This document shows positions 35,070 to 43,625 of a stretch of 64,000 nt of DNA, one piece after another. The position numbers and the translations under genes were made by a program. Below the pieces are notes generated by a model. The model made no database searches. It had not been told where the DNA came from and worked only from the letters and a program-made list of their open reading frames with translations. This DNA is from WJKG01 sp964627305. GTDB taxonomy: Bacteria > Zixibacteria > MSB-5A5 > GN15 > FEB-12. Every line of letters begins with the position of its first letter. Positions within the stretch are counted from its first letter, which is position 1. The stretch spans positions 109,872 to 173,871 of the forward strand of contig CAZVHP010000007.1 in the NCBI GenBank assembly GCA_964627305.1, in the 5' to 3' direction.

Positions 35070-35864
35070 CTATATCAGTGTATATCCGGGGATGAACTCC
35101 TCGAGTTTGACCTTGGCGCATTTCGTAGCAGTGATTACTGTGACGGGGCCGGTTACCTGATACATGACGCGGCAGCCTTTGCAGGGCTGGCTGAACAGGG
35201 TGACATTCTCTATCTGGACCTGCATTTCCTGGACATCGTCGGGGAGCGCGAAGTGCGCTGTGGGGACTACGAAGACGGAGATAAGGTTGTTGCCGTTGCA
35301 GTAGATCAGGTGGTCCATGGCGATGCCCTGAATAGTGTCGACGGAGGCCTCGGCGAGGTGGTAACCGTGGACCTCGGGCTGGACGGTGTAGTTCATGCCG
35401 GCTGAGATGAGGCTGAGGCCGTCGACGTGGGCATTGGGACTTGTGAAGCGATCGAGGTCGGCGGTGATGGCCAGATGGGCCTGCTCAAGGGGGGTGTAGA
35501 CAACCTGGTCACGGAAGAGATTGGAGGCCATGAAGGAGACACCGATGAAGAAGACCAGTGAGGCCGCGGCGGCGATGGCTAACGCGGGAATCCGAAAGGG
35601 ACGTTGGCTGCCGCCGGAACCCTTGCCGCTGTCTACGGTATCGAGACTGGCGACGATCTTGCTTTTGAGGGTTTCGAGGTGCGGCGTGGATTTCTGCTCC
35701 GAAACCTTGGCGCGGATGAAATCGTTGAGCATGCCCTCGACCTGATAGACGTGGGCGCAATCCCGGCAGTGTTCGAGGTGTTTTTTCACTTCTTCGACAT
35801 CGACCTCGGATGCTTCCCTATCGAGGATATCGTACAGGAGTCTCAGCGCTTGTTCGCAGTTCAT
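35070..35864 (-). CDS. Zinc-finger anti-sigma factor, transmembrane
   Basis: A 264-residue protein. Residues 1-40 are the ZAS (zf-HC2) domain with Cys3, and HLEHCRDCAHVYQ holding the HxxxCxxC. One membrane helix lies near 95-115 (ALAIAAAASLVFFIGVSFMAS), then an extracytoplasmic domain of about 140 residues that carries SQPCKGCRVMYQVTG, a CxxC that might sense redox or metal. It should bind the adjacent ECF sigma. The start overlaps the sigma stop by 4 bp (ATGA). The signal is unknown. Confidence 0.85.
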   Translation of the reverse strand: MNCEQALRLLYDILDREASEVDVEEVKKHLEHCRDCAHVYQVEGMLNDFIRAKVSEQKSTPHLETLKSKIVASLDTVDSGKGSGGSQRPFRIPALAIAAAASLVFFIGVSFMASNLFRDQVVYTPLEQAHLAITADLDRFTSPNAHVDGLSLISAGMNYTVQPEVHGYHLAEASVDTIQGIAMDHLIYCNGNNLISVFVVPTAHFALPDDVQEMQVQIENVTLFSQPCKGCRVMYQVTGPVTVITATKCAKVKLEEFIPGYTLI

Positions 35865-36451
35865 TTTGTCTTTTCCTTGATGAAACCGTTTCTCACTGCA
35901 TAATCATACAGCTTCCTTTGTAGCAGCTTCCGACCCCTATGCAGTCTCGACTTAACGGTACCCAGCTGTAGATCGGCAATGTCCGCGATTTCCTGGTAGG
36001 AAAAGCCTTCGAGGAACGACAGGACAACAACCAACCTGAAGTCATCAGGCAATTCTTCGATTGCCTGTTTGACGTCATCGTCGAATATTTTGGCAAAAAA
36101 CTGCTTCTCCGGATCATCTTCCGGTCCCAGGCTGGCCAACTGACCATACAGGTAGTTGTCGTCGACATCATCGACATTGACCGACATGGGTGAGCGCGAC
36201 TTGGAGCGGTAGTCATTGATGAAGATGTTGGTCATGATTTTGAACAACCATGCCCGACAGTTCGATCCAAGCTCGAACTTATCCCAGAAGCGGTATGCCT
36301 TTACATAAGCCTCCTGAACAAGATCCTGAGCATCGCTCTCGTTTTTGGTCATACGCAACGCCGTCCGATACAGAGCATCCATGTGTGGAAGGGCTTCCGC
36401 CTCGAACGTCTTACGCTTTTTCAAATCAGCTTTCGCTTTACTGTCGGCCAT
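35861..36451 (-). CDS. ECF-type RNA polymerase sigma factor
   Basis: A 196-residue sigma-70 family ECF factor. Region 2 reads ALRMTKNESDAQDLVQEAYVKAYRFWDKFELGSNCRAWLFKIMTNIFINDYRSKSR; region 4 reads ELPDDFRLVVVLSFLEGFSYQEIADIADLQLGTVKSRLHRGRKLLQ. Start ATG 36451 follows a TTG in the same frame. Paired with the zinc anti-sigma downstream. A GGAACC-N16-TGTTAT motif upstream could be an autoregulatory promoter. Confidence 0.95.
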   Translation of the reverse strand: MADSKAKADLKKRKTFEAEALPHMDALYRTALRMTKNESDAQDLVQEAYVKAYRFWDKFELGSNCRAWLFKIMTNIFINDYRSKSRSPMSVNVDDVDDNYLYGQLASLGPEDDPEKQFFAKIFDDDVKQAIEELPDDFRLVVVLSFLEGFSYQEIADIADLQLGTVKSRLHRGRKLLQRKLYDYAVRNGFIKEKTK

Positions 36452-36505
36452 CAAGGTATCTTCTCTTTCTTCGCGGCCGGTAAAGCAAGCCCTTGCTCAC
36501 GTTGC

Positions 36506-36533
36506 ATAACATCTTCACCGAACCGCAGGTTCC
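36506..36533 (-). promoter_or_regulatory. Possible ECF-type autoregulatory promoter
   Basis: Minus strand: GGAACC (36533-36528), 16-nt spacer, TGTTAT (36511-36506), starting near 36499, about 48 nt before the sigma ATG. A small hairpin AGCAAG-GG-CTTGCT lies in the leader (36484-36497). The -35 fits the ECF consensus; the -10 is weak. Confidence 0.3.
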
Positions 36534-36878
36534 CATTCGGAGTCAATAAGTTACCGGTTAATGAGGTGATAGCGGTGAGGTGGCTTGCTTATCCGAGGGT
36601 CTCAATCTTTCACATCTGCCCGCAACCACAGGTTGCATTATCAAGGTAAGTGTTTCTTGCAGAGAGGACAAGGAAAATCCGGGGTGGCAATCAGAGCCCT
36701 GCGGGGTCCAGTTTCTGCTTGTCCAAGCCTCCTTGTTCCAAGTACTTATCATTGACTAACAGCTCTTGATTCTCTTGTTTGTTGGCGCCAGGGGCGACGC
36801 GTAATATCTACCTTGTCAGTCTTGTTTAGGCCGCTGGCGGCGAACGCTCGCGGTCTGGTTATTGTTATACACCTTAGT
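36534..36878. other. Intergenic stretch without recognisable gene
   Basis: Between the sigma-factor region and the DCC-family gene. Base composition is lower in GC than the neighbours. Short frames occur on both strands but none has a ribosome site or a recognisable protein. It must hold the promoter of the DCC-family gene, but I could not find a convincing -35/-10 pair. Confidence 0.4.
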
Positions 36879-37262
36879 ATGGATTCGTTCATCCTGATAT
36901 ACGACGACAAGTGCCCGATTTGCCGCGGGAGTGCAGATCGCGTGGCCAAGCTGGATCGGCTCGGAGTAGTTACGCTTCTGGGGCTGAGCGAGGCGGACAG
37001 GCGGTTGCCTGCCGATATTGGTTTGCCTGAGAGAGAGCGGCTGCACGAGGAGATTCATCTGATCACGCCGGATGGTCAGATCATTACGGGTGCAGCGGCG
37101 CTGGGGGTGGTGGCGAGGCTGTTTCCACGGTCACGCTGGTTGGGCAAAGTGATCATGCTGCCGGGGATCAGGTGGATTGCCAAGTGGGTGTACAGGTTGG
37201 TGGCCAGGCAGCGTCGGAGGTTATCGCGGGTTTTGCGCCTGCCGGACGCTTCGCAGGGTTAG
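36879..37262 (+). CDS. DCC-family thiol oxidoreductase-like protein (DUF393)
   Basis: A 127-residue protein beginning MDSFILIYDDKCPICRGSADRV, the DCC family opening with a thioredoxin-like CPIC motif. The middle HEEIHLITPDGQIITGAAALGVVARLFP and the C-terminal GIRWIAKWVYRLVARQRRRLSRVL complete the family. The biochemical role of the family is poorly known; the CxxC suggests a thiol-disulfide function. ATG 36879 is chosen since the family starts there; the frame runs back to 36813 without support. No partner gene is evident. Confidence 0.8.
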   Translation: MDSFILIYDDKCPICRGSADRVAKLDRLGVVTLLGLSEADRRLPADIGLPERERLHEEIHLITPDGQIITGAAALGVVARLFPRSRWLGKVIMLPGIRWIAKWVYRLVARQRRRLSRVLRLPDASQG

Positions 37263-37296
37263 GAGCTGTTGGCGTGCCTCTCCCCTGCTGTCGTCG

Positions 37297-39507
37297 CTAC
37301 CCGACGACGCGCAGTTTGGCGTATTTGGCCATGATTTTCTTGAGGCCGGCGCCGGTGAACATGATTTCCATGCGCAGGGATTCGCCGAAGCCCTCGGTGT
37401 TGATGATTTTACCGCGGCCGAAAGTGGGGTGCTGGACGATTCGTCCGGGGCGAAACTGCTCTTCCGCCTCGAATTCGTAGTGAACACCCTGTGTTGGCTC
37501 CTCAGTTGGGGTTGGGCGTCGGGGTCGAGCGGGGCCGAAGAACGACAGGGTGTTGTCCTTACCGCTGCGAACAGCGGCCCGTCCGGTGCGGCGGTCGAGG
37601 CGTTCGACCAGCTCCAGAGGCAGTTCCTCGACGAATCGGGAGGGAATGGATTCGACAACGCCAAACCGGTGGCGGGTGGTGGCGGAGCTGAGGACGAGCT
37701 GTTTGCGTGCCCGGGTGGCGGCAACGTAGAACAGGCGGCGTTCTTCCTCGAGTTGGGAGGGGCTTTCGGTGGCTCGCGAGAGTGGGAACAGTCCTTCTTC
37801 GAGACCGACGAGAAAGACGGCGTCGTACTCAAGTCCCTTGGCGGCGTGGATAGTCATCAGGGGGATGACGGGTTCGTTTTCGTCGTAAGATTCGAGGTCG
37901 GTGTACAGGGAGATTTCGCTGAGGTAGTCGATCAGGGTGCCCTCGGGGTACTGGTTGGAGTACTCAGCCACACCCTCAATGAAGGCTTCGACGTTCTCGA
38001 CGCGGGTTTGCCCCTGAATCTCGTCTTCCTGGCGGTATTCGTGGACGATGTTCAGTTCGTCGATCATGTCCTGGACCAGCAGGTCGGTGGGGCGGGATTC
38101 GGCCTGTTCGCGGTATTTCTCGATGAGATCGATGAATGGTTGCAGGCGTTTGCCGCGGGCGGCCAACTGGTCGAACTGGGGCCAGGATCTGGCTGTAGTG
38201 TAGTACGACTGGTTGGTTTCGCGGGAGAGCAGGGCGATATCCTCGATGGTTTTGGCACCGATGCCGCGTTTGGGGAAGTTGACGACGCGGGCGAACGAGA
38301 CATCATCCCGGGGGTTGACGAGCAGGCGCAGATAGGCCAGGATGTCCTTGATTTCCCGTCGTTCGTAGAAGCCGACGCCGCCTATGATCTGATAGGGTAT
38401 GTTCCTGCGGCGGAGGTGTTCCTCGAAGGCGCGCGACTGGGCGTTGGTGCGATAGAGGATAACCATTTGATTGAGGGGCATCTGGTTTCTGAGCGAGTCG
38501 ATCCGGGAGACCACTTCGGCGGCTTCGTCATCGGCGGAATCGACCAGCAGGTAGCAGAGATTGTCGCCGCCATCGGAGGCAGTCCAGAGGGTTTTGTCTT
38601 TGCGGGCCTGGTTGTTCCTTATGACAGCGCCGGCGGCCTTAAGGATGACAGCGGTGGAGCGGTAGTTCTGTTCGAGCTTGATGATTTTGGCGCCGGGGTA
38701 GTCGTTTTCGAAGTCGAGGATGTTGCGGATGTCAGCGCCGCGCCAGCCGTAGATGGACTGATCTTCATCGCCAACGACGCAGATATTGTTGTGGTCGGCT
38801 ACGAGGTTTTTGAGCAGCAGGTACTGGACGTGGTTAGTGTCCTGGTATTCATCGACCATGAGATATTGGAAGCGTCGGCGGTACTTTTCGCCGATGTCCA
38901 GTTTGTCGCGCAGGAGGATGACGGCATTGACGAGGAGGTCATCGAAGTCCATGGCGTTGCACTGGCGGAGGCGCTGTTCGTAGCGCTGGTATATCTTGGC
39001 GGTGGTGGACTCGAAATAGCCGGAGGCGCGGGCGGTGAATTCCGGGGCGGTGATCAGCCTGTTCTTGGCCTCGGATATCTTGTGAAGCTGGGCACGGGGG
39101 GAGAACTGGCTGCCGGAGAGGCCGAGGTCGCTGATGCAGTTTTTGACGAGGGTGCGGGCATCGTCGGCATCGAAGATGGTGTAATCTTTGGTGTAGCCGA
39201 TTGCCTCTGCCTCGCGGCGCAGCAGGCGTGCGCAGAAGGAGTGGAAGGTTGAGACAGTCAGGCCGGGGACATCGCTGCCGAGCAGTTGACGGACTCTTTC
39301 GCGCATCTCCCCCGCCGCTTTGTTGGTGAAGGTGACGGCGAGGACCTGGTGTGGCTGGGCGAGGCGTTGGCGGAGAATGTGGGCGAGGCGCCGGGTGAGG
39401 ACGCGTGTTTTTCCGGAGCCGGCGCCGGCGATAACCAGCAGGGGGCCCTCGGTGGTGGTGACGGCCTCGAGCTGGGCGGGGTTGAGGTCTTTGAGTAATC
39501 TGTCCAT
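37297..39507 (-). CDS. pcrA: UvrD/PcrA/Rep-family DNA helicase
   Basis: A 736-residue superfamily 1A 3'-5' helicase. Motif Q/I: LNPAQLEAVTTTEGPLLVIAGAGSGKTRVL; motif Ia VTFTNKAAGEMRERV; II/III MVDEYQDTNHVQY and VVGDEDQSIYGWRGAD; IV LEQNYRST; V/VI LMTIHAAKGLEYDAVFLVG and LFYVAATRARKQL. The C-terminal tail (EFEAEEQFRPGRIVQHPTFGRGKI) is the RNA-polymerase-binding Tudor-like domain found in PcrA/UvrD, which supports PcrA over Rep. It acts in repair and replication-transcription conflicts. Convergent with the DCC-family gene. Confidence 0.93.
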   Translation of the reverse strand: MDRLLKDLNPAQLEAVTTTEGPLLVIAGAGSGKTRVLTRRLAHILRQRLAQPHQVLAVTFTNKAAGEMRERVRQLLGSDVPGLTVSTFHSFCARLLRREAEAIGYTKDYTIFDADDARTLVKNCISDLGLSGSQFSPRAQLHKISEAKNRLITAPEFTARASGYFESTTAKIYQRYEQRLRQCNAMDFDDLLVNAVILLRDKLDIGEKYRRRFQYLMVDEYQDTNHVQYLLLKNLVADHNNICVVGDEDQSIYGWRGADIRNILDFENDYPGAKIIKLEQNYRSTAVILKAAGAVIRNNQARKDKTLWTASDGGDNLCYLLVDSADDEAAEVVSRIDSLRNQMPLNQMVILYRTNAQSRAFEEHLRRRNIPYQIIGGVGFYERREIKDILAYLRLLVNPRDDVSFARVVNFPKRGIGAKTIEDIALLSRETNQSYYTTARSWPQFDQLAARGKRLQPFIDLIEKYREQAESRPTDLLVQDMIDELNIVHEYRQEDEIQGQTRVENVEAFIEGVAEYSNQYPEGTLIDYLSEISLYTDLESYDENEPVIPLMTIHAAKGLEYDAVFLVGLEEGLFPLSRATESPSQLEEERRLFYVAATRARKQLVLSSATTRHRFGVVESIPSRFVEELPLELVERLDRRTGRAAVRSGKDNTLSFFGPARPRRPTPTEEPTQGVHYEFEAEEQFRPGRIVQHPTFGRGKIINTEGFGESLRMEIMFTGAGLKKIMAKYAKLRVVG

Positions 39508-39628
39508 GAGGTTCTATAATAGGGTCGGACGCGTCAGAAGCAATGATTATCAGGCTTGGAATGTAGGTGGCGGCGTGAAATGACATGTGCCGGATGGCAG
39601 TTCATGAAGACGGATAGCCGGGAACAGA

Positions 39629-39657
39629 AAAGCGCCACCTGATGAGGGTGGCGCTTT
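39629..39657 (-). terminator. Terminator of rpmA
   Basis: Perfect 11-bp stem AAAGCGCCACC / GGTGGCGCTTT with a 7-nt loop. On the minus strand the right arm ends in TTTTCTG. It is 27 bp past the rpmA stop and could also stop readthrough the other way. Confidence 0.75.
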
Positions 39658-39683
39658 GGATTGCGTAAGCTTGTGGTCAGGTC

Positions 39684-39950
39684 TCAGGCCTGAGCCTGGG
39701 GACCGTAAACAGACACCCGCTTGCCGCTCTTGCCGACCCGTTCGAACTTGACGATACCATCGACTTTGGCAAAGAGGGTGTTGTCGCGTCCGATGCCGAC
39801 GTTGTGACCGGGGTGGATCCTGGTGCCGCACTGACGGACAATGATGGACCCGGCCGGGATGGCCTCGCCGGAGTAGACTTTGGTTCCGCGTCGCTGGCCG
39901 TGACTGTCGCGGCCGTTCTTGGAGGAACCGACACCTTTTTTGTGAGCCAT
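39684..39950 (-). CDS. rpmA: 50S ribosomal protein L27
   Basis: An 88-residue L27 with the unprocessed N-terminus MAHKKGVGSSKNGRDSHGQR (no Firmicutes-type cleavable extension), then KVYSGEAIPAGSIIVRQCGTRIHPG and VGIGRDNTLFAKVDG. L27 reaches the peptidyl-transferase centre. The usual partner rplU (L21) is not directly upstream: 191 bp of non-coding sequence separates it from the large regulator gene. Its upstream region carries a large palindrome. Confidence 0.98.
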   Translation of the reverse strand: MAHKKGVGSSKNGRDSHGQRRGTKVYSGEAIPAGSIIVRQCGTRIHPGHNVGIGRDNTLFAKVDGIVKFERVGKSGKRVSVYGPQAQA

Positions 39951-39995
39951 GACAAACCTCTATGGTTCAACGTTCGCTTTTTCGAGCCTATAGAC

Positions 39996-40022
39996 AGCAT
40001 ATCGCCCGCGCGGGCGATTGCT
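39996..40022. promoter_or_regulatory. Large palindrome upstream of rpmA
   Basis: A perfect 18-bp palindrome ATCGCCCGCGCGGGCGAT (40001-40018), extended by AGCA/TGCT arms with a bulged T (39996-40022). It lies 51-68 bp before the rpmA start. Possible roles are an operator or a leader hairpin; no promoter boxes frame it clearly. Confidence 0.5.
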
Positions 40023-40141
40023 GTAGCCTTCCAAGATAGTCAAAATCGGGCGGGGCGCAAGTTCTTTTGGTAAGTTATTATGGGGGCTGGCGTTACGCTG
40101 GATGGCGGGGGTGCGGTTTTGCGCGTGTGGTTGTCGGGTAA

Positions 40142-42292
40142 CTACTGGGCGGTTTGCTCGTTTTCGCGGCGGGCTTCATCGAGCAGACGGCAGCCCTCCA
40201 TGAGGATGGACTCGTTGGACAGCTCGTTGTTGGGCTCGGGCAGCTCGTCGGTTGCGACGGGTTCGACGAGCCAGTGGCCGTGCGACCAGGAGATGGCGTC
40301 ATAGACGGCTTCGGGGCCGGTTTTTTCGCCGCAACGGGCGTAGTGGATCTGTCCCCTGGCAAGGAACATGATCAGTTCGCCGGTGCGATCCTTGTCGGTG
40401 AGGGTTAGTTTGGCGGTTTTACGGCTTGGTCCGAGGGCCTGCAGGAGATCAATCAGGTTCATATCGGACAGGCGACCGCGTGAGCCGGACTGGTTTTCGA
40501 TTGTCTGGCGCTGGACGCGGGCCTGTTCCTCGGCCTGAGCGCGGATCTTTTGCATCTTGATCAGCAGGAAGTCGATGTTGACATCATGCGCGATGATGTC
40601 CTCGATGCCCCGTTCGAAGAGCTCTGTCAGCCGTGAGGTGGCGGCGTTGGGTACGAGCAGGAAGGTGGGGACATTGCGGAAGTTGATGTTGTCGCGGGCG
40701 AGTCGGTCGACGAACTCGACGATGCTGTCGGGTGGGCCGTCGAGCATCAGGACGAGCATATCGGGCTGGCTGCGAAGGTAGAGGTCGACGAGCGCGTCCG
40801 GGGAGGATTCGCAGATGACGTTGTAGCCTTCGTTTTTGAGTCGCATGTCGACGGAGCCGAGTTTCTGCTGGACGTTGCCGAAGAGCATAATCTGGCCGAA
40901 CTTGTCGGAGGCGTGCACCTTGAGGATGTCGTCCTGGATCATGCCGATGAAGGCCTCGACCACCTCGGTCAGGAAGAGCTTGCCGGCGAGATCGCGGAAT
41001 TTGCGCTTGATGGCATCAAATTTGTCAAGCGACAGTCGCTGGTCAAGGGGCACGTTGTCACAGAAGAGGTCGACGATAGTGAGGATGTTGCCTCCAAGCA
41101 CCTCAATGGGCAGACGTTTGCGATATTTGCCGCCGAGGTTGATGTACATGGAGCGCAGCATTTCGATGGCGACGGGCGAGTAATTCAGCGAGGTGAGGAG
41201 CTTGATGGTGAGGTTGATGACGGCGCGGTAGTCCTGGCTTTCGTCGGTCTGGTAGTAGAATTTGGCCAGGTCGTGCAGGTAGCCGGCATTGGCGATCATC
41301 AGGCGCTCTTTCTCGGGAATTTTGAGCTTCTGACAGAGGCGATCGACGTACTCGCCGACGGTTCCGGAGTGGTTGACTTCCATGTTGGATCGGGTGGACA
41401 GCAGCGAGGTGAACAGCTCGAGGTTTTGCAGGAGGAGTTCGCGTTCGGTGCTGACGGCGTCCTCGTGGAGGATGAGTGATGACGAGGATTCGTAGTAGCG
41501 CACGACGGTGCCGGGCGAGATTTTTCTGACGCGATCGATCAGGTCGATGTAGTCGCCGCTGACGGTGTCCTTGATGAAGACGGTGTGGAAGCGGGTATCG
41601 CCTATCAGGTCGATGGCGTCGTCGGCCGAGTCGGTGATAGTGACCTGGTATTCATCGCGCTCGAGCAGTGACTTAAGGAGCGGGCCGGAGAATTCCTCGT
41701 CGGTTACCAGGAGGATATGTCCTTTGCCGGTGATCCTGACGGATCCGGTGTCGCCGGTGTCGGGGTCCCAGACGGGGATACGGCCGGTGTCGGTGGCCTC
41801 GTTGGGTATTTCGAGGGCCAGCATTTCCTCGAGTGTGATCTTCTTGCCCTGGTAGAGGCGCGCAATGGAGGTTCTCAGGGCGATTTCGGCGGCGACATAG
41901 AGCTTCACCTGTTTGCCGCGGGCGACGAAATTCAGTTCGTTGATCAGGTCCTGATCGGTGGGGTCCTCGCAGGCGATCTTGAGTTCGTTGGTTTCGGGGT
42001 TGTAATCGAACGGGAGGACTTTGCGTGCGATGGCCACCTTTGCCGGGAGGAATTTGAGAATCATCTCCGGGACGTCGAGGCTGGCGAGAACGACGCCTTC
42101 GCAGCCGAACTGCTTGGCGAGTACTTTGACCAGATCGGCCTCGGTCAGGTAGCGGTGGTAGAGCAGTTGGGAGCCGACTTTGCCCCCTTGCGCCTTCTGA
42201 CGCATGAGTGCTTCCTTGAGCTGGTCCTCGGAGACCAGACCTTCGCGCAGGAGGATCTGGTCGAGTCGTAGTTTTTGCGTACCTTCGCCCAC
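40142..42292 (-). CDS. Multidomain regulator: MshEN, REC, HD, REC, DUF4388
   Basis: A 716-residue cytosolic protein. Residues 1-150 form a GSPII_E_N/MshEN domain (RLDQILLREGLVSEDQLKEAL; KVGSQLLYHRYLTEADLVKVL), the type that binds cyclic di-GMP in pilus and secretion ATPases. Residues 190-300 and 467-580 look like receiver folds; neither has the full acidic pocket. Residues 300-420 hold an HD domain (His308, His340-Asp341 in GYLHDLAKF) without the GYP segment. Residues 606-710 resemble DUF4388/PATAN. The GTG start overlaps the pilT stop (TAGTG), so it is coupled to pilT. Probably controls pilus retraction, by inference. Confidence 0.75.
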   Translation of the reverse strand: MGEGTQKLRLDQILLREGLVSEDQLKEALMRQKAQGGKVGSQLLYHRYLTEADLVKVLAKQFGCEGVVLASLDVPEMILKFLPAKVAIARKVLPFDYNPETNELKIACEDPTDQDLINELNFVARGKQVKLYVAAEIALRTSIARLYQGKKITLEEMLALEIPNEATDTGRIPVWDPDTGDTGSVRITGKGHILLVTDEEFSGPLLKSLLERDEYQVTITDSADDAIDLIGDTRFHTVFIKDTVSGDYIDLIDRVRKISPGTVVRYYESSSSLILHEDAVSTERELLLQNLELFTSLLSTRSNMEVNHSGTVGEYVDRLCQKLKIPEKERLMIANAGYLHDLAKFYYQTDESQDYRAVINLTIKLLTSLNYSPVAIEMLRSMYINLGGKYRKRLPIEVLGGNILTIVDLFCDNVPLDQRLSLDKFDAIKRKFRDLAGKLFLTEVVEAFIGMIQDDILKVHASDKFGQIMLFGNVQQKLGSVDMRLKNEGYNVICESSPDALVDLYLRSQPDMLVLMLDGPPDSIVEFVDRLARDNINFRNVPTFLLVPNAATSRLTELFERGIEDIIAHDVNIDFLLIKMQKIRAQAEEQARVQRQTIENQSGSRGRLSDMNLIDLLQALGPSRKTAKLTLTDKDRTGELIMFLARGQIHYARCGEKTGPEAVYDAISWSHGHWLVEPVATDELPEPNNELSNESILMEGCRLLDEARRENEQTAQ

Positions 42293-43374
42293 TATGCCTC
42301 AGCCAGTTCGGGTTCCTGTTCGGTCGCGCGGGTCAGGAATGAATCGGGGTTGTTGGCCACGCGAATAGCTTCTTTGGTGTCGATCTGTCCGGAGTCCACC
42401 AAGGCCTTGAGGTGGTTGTCCAGCAGGCGCATACCCTTTTTGCGCCCGGTTTGGATCTGGTTGGGTATCTGGTAGGACTTGCGGTCACGAATGAGGTTGG
42501 CGATGGAGGTCGTACGGAGGAGCAGTTCATAGGCCATGACCCGTCCGTGTCCATCGGTGCGCCGCACCAGGTGTTGGGAGATGACGCCCTGCAGGGAGTC
42601 GGCCAGCATGACGCGGACCTGCTGCTGCTGGTCGGGCGGGAAGACATCGACGACGCGATCGACGGTGGCAGCCGCCGAGCAGGTGTGCAGCGTGCCCATG
42701 ACCAGGAGGCCTACCTCGGCGGCGGTGATGGCGAGCTGAATGGTCTCGGTGTCGCGCATCTCCCCCACCATGATGACATCGGGGTCCTCGCGAAGGGCAG
42801 CCCGGAGGGCAGCGCCGAAGGTCTGGGAATGGACGCCTATCTGTCGCTGAGATATCAGGGAGTTGCGGCTTTCGTGGACGTATTCGATGGGGTCCTCGAG
42901 GGTGACAACATGGCGGCAGTGGTTGGTGTTGATGTGGTCGATCATGGCGGCCAGGGTTGTTGTCTTGCCGGAGTTGGTGGGGCCGGTAACGAGGACCAGG
43001 CCGGACTTGAGTTGGGCTAATCCGGTGGCGTATTCGCAGAAACCAAGATCGGACATCGAAGGGGGACTGTCGGGGATGAGCCTGACAGCGACTGCCGGAC
43101 CGAGGTGCATCATATACATGTTGATGCGGAAGCGGGCTACCTTTGGGACGCCGTAGGCGAAATCGAGATCGCCGGTTGATTCGAACCGTCGGATCTGCTC
43201 ATCGGTGAGCACCTCATAGACGAGTTGGCGGATATTGTCGGCGGTGAGGCGCTTGTGGCGGGCTTTCTCAAGTTGGCCGTTGATTCGCACGACGGGTACG
43301 CTTCCGGCGGCCAGGTGCAGATCGGAAGCACTGGCGGTTTTGACGATTTCCAATATCTCATCTATGCGTGGCAT
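42292..43374 (-). CDS. pilT: Type IV pilus retraction ATPase PilT
   Basis: A 360-residue hexameric ATPase that drives pilus retraction. Residues 1-100 are the PAS-like N-domain (SASDLHLAAGSVPVVRING), then Walker A GPTNSGKTTT (131-140, with Asn where Gly is usual), Asp box VTLEDPIEYVH, Walker B PDVIMVGEMRD, His box ALTAAEVGLLVMGTLHT-like run, and the C-terminal AIRNLIRD-like ANLIRDRKSYQIP that marks PilT rather than PilB. It is the first gene of the pair with the MshEN-HD regulator. Pilus structural genes are not in the window. Confidence 0.95.
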   Translation of the reverse strand: MPRIDEILEIVKTASASDLHLAAGSVPVVRINGQLEKARHKRLTADNIRQLVYEVLTDEQIRRFESTGDLDFAYGVPKVARFRINMYMMHLGPAVAVRLIPDSPPSMSDLGFCEYATGLAQLKSGLVLVTGPTNSGKTTTLAAMIDHINTNHCRHVVTLEDPIEYVHESRNSLISQRQIGVHSQTFGAALRAALREDPDVIMVGEMRDTETIQLAITAAEVGLLVMGTLHTCSAAATVDRVVDVFPPDQQQQVRVMLADSLQGVISQHLVRRTDGHGRVMAYELLLRTTSIANLIRDRKSYQIPNQIQTGRKKGMRLLDNHLKALVDSGQIDTKEAIRVANNPDSFLTRATEQEPELAEA

Positions 43375-43411
43375 ATCTGTCCCATATATCCGGTGTGGAC
43401 TGGCAGACTGG

Positions 43412-43446
43412 TGTCACAATAGCTGTCACAATAGCTGTCACAATAG
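43412..43446. repeat. 12-bp tandem repeat upstream of pilT
   Basis: Three copies (the last one base short) of TGTCACAATAGC in direct tandem, 38-72 bp before the pilT start, in the divergent gap with the divIC-like gene. Spacing is just over one DNA turn per copy, so it may be an array of binding sites. Confidence 0.85.
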
Positions 43447-43589
43447 AGTTATCGGCCAAATGGGGAAACGCTTGATAGTCGGGCTGGTGGGGGTGGGGTG
43501 ATGATCGGGAGAGGCAGCGCTGTTCAAACTCTGCACAGGCGCCTGGCTGTGCTTTCGGCGCGGCATTCGGACGGTGTCTTTGTTTTTTG

Positions 43590-43619
43590 TTGCCGTGGGA
43601 GGCGAGCGATGGGCATACT
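43590..43619 (+). promoter_or_regulatory. Probable promoter of divIC-recO-glyS
   Basis: TTGCCG (43590-43595), 18-nt spacer, CATACT (43614-43619). The ATG of the DivIC-like gene is at 43626, so transcription is expected at or next to the start codon. Confidence 0.4.
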
Positions 43620-43625
43620 TGGGTT

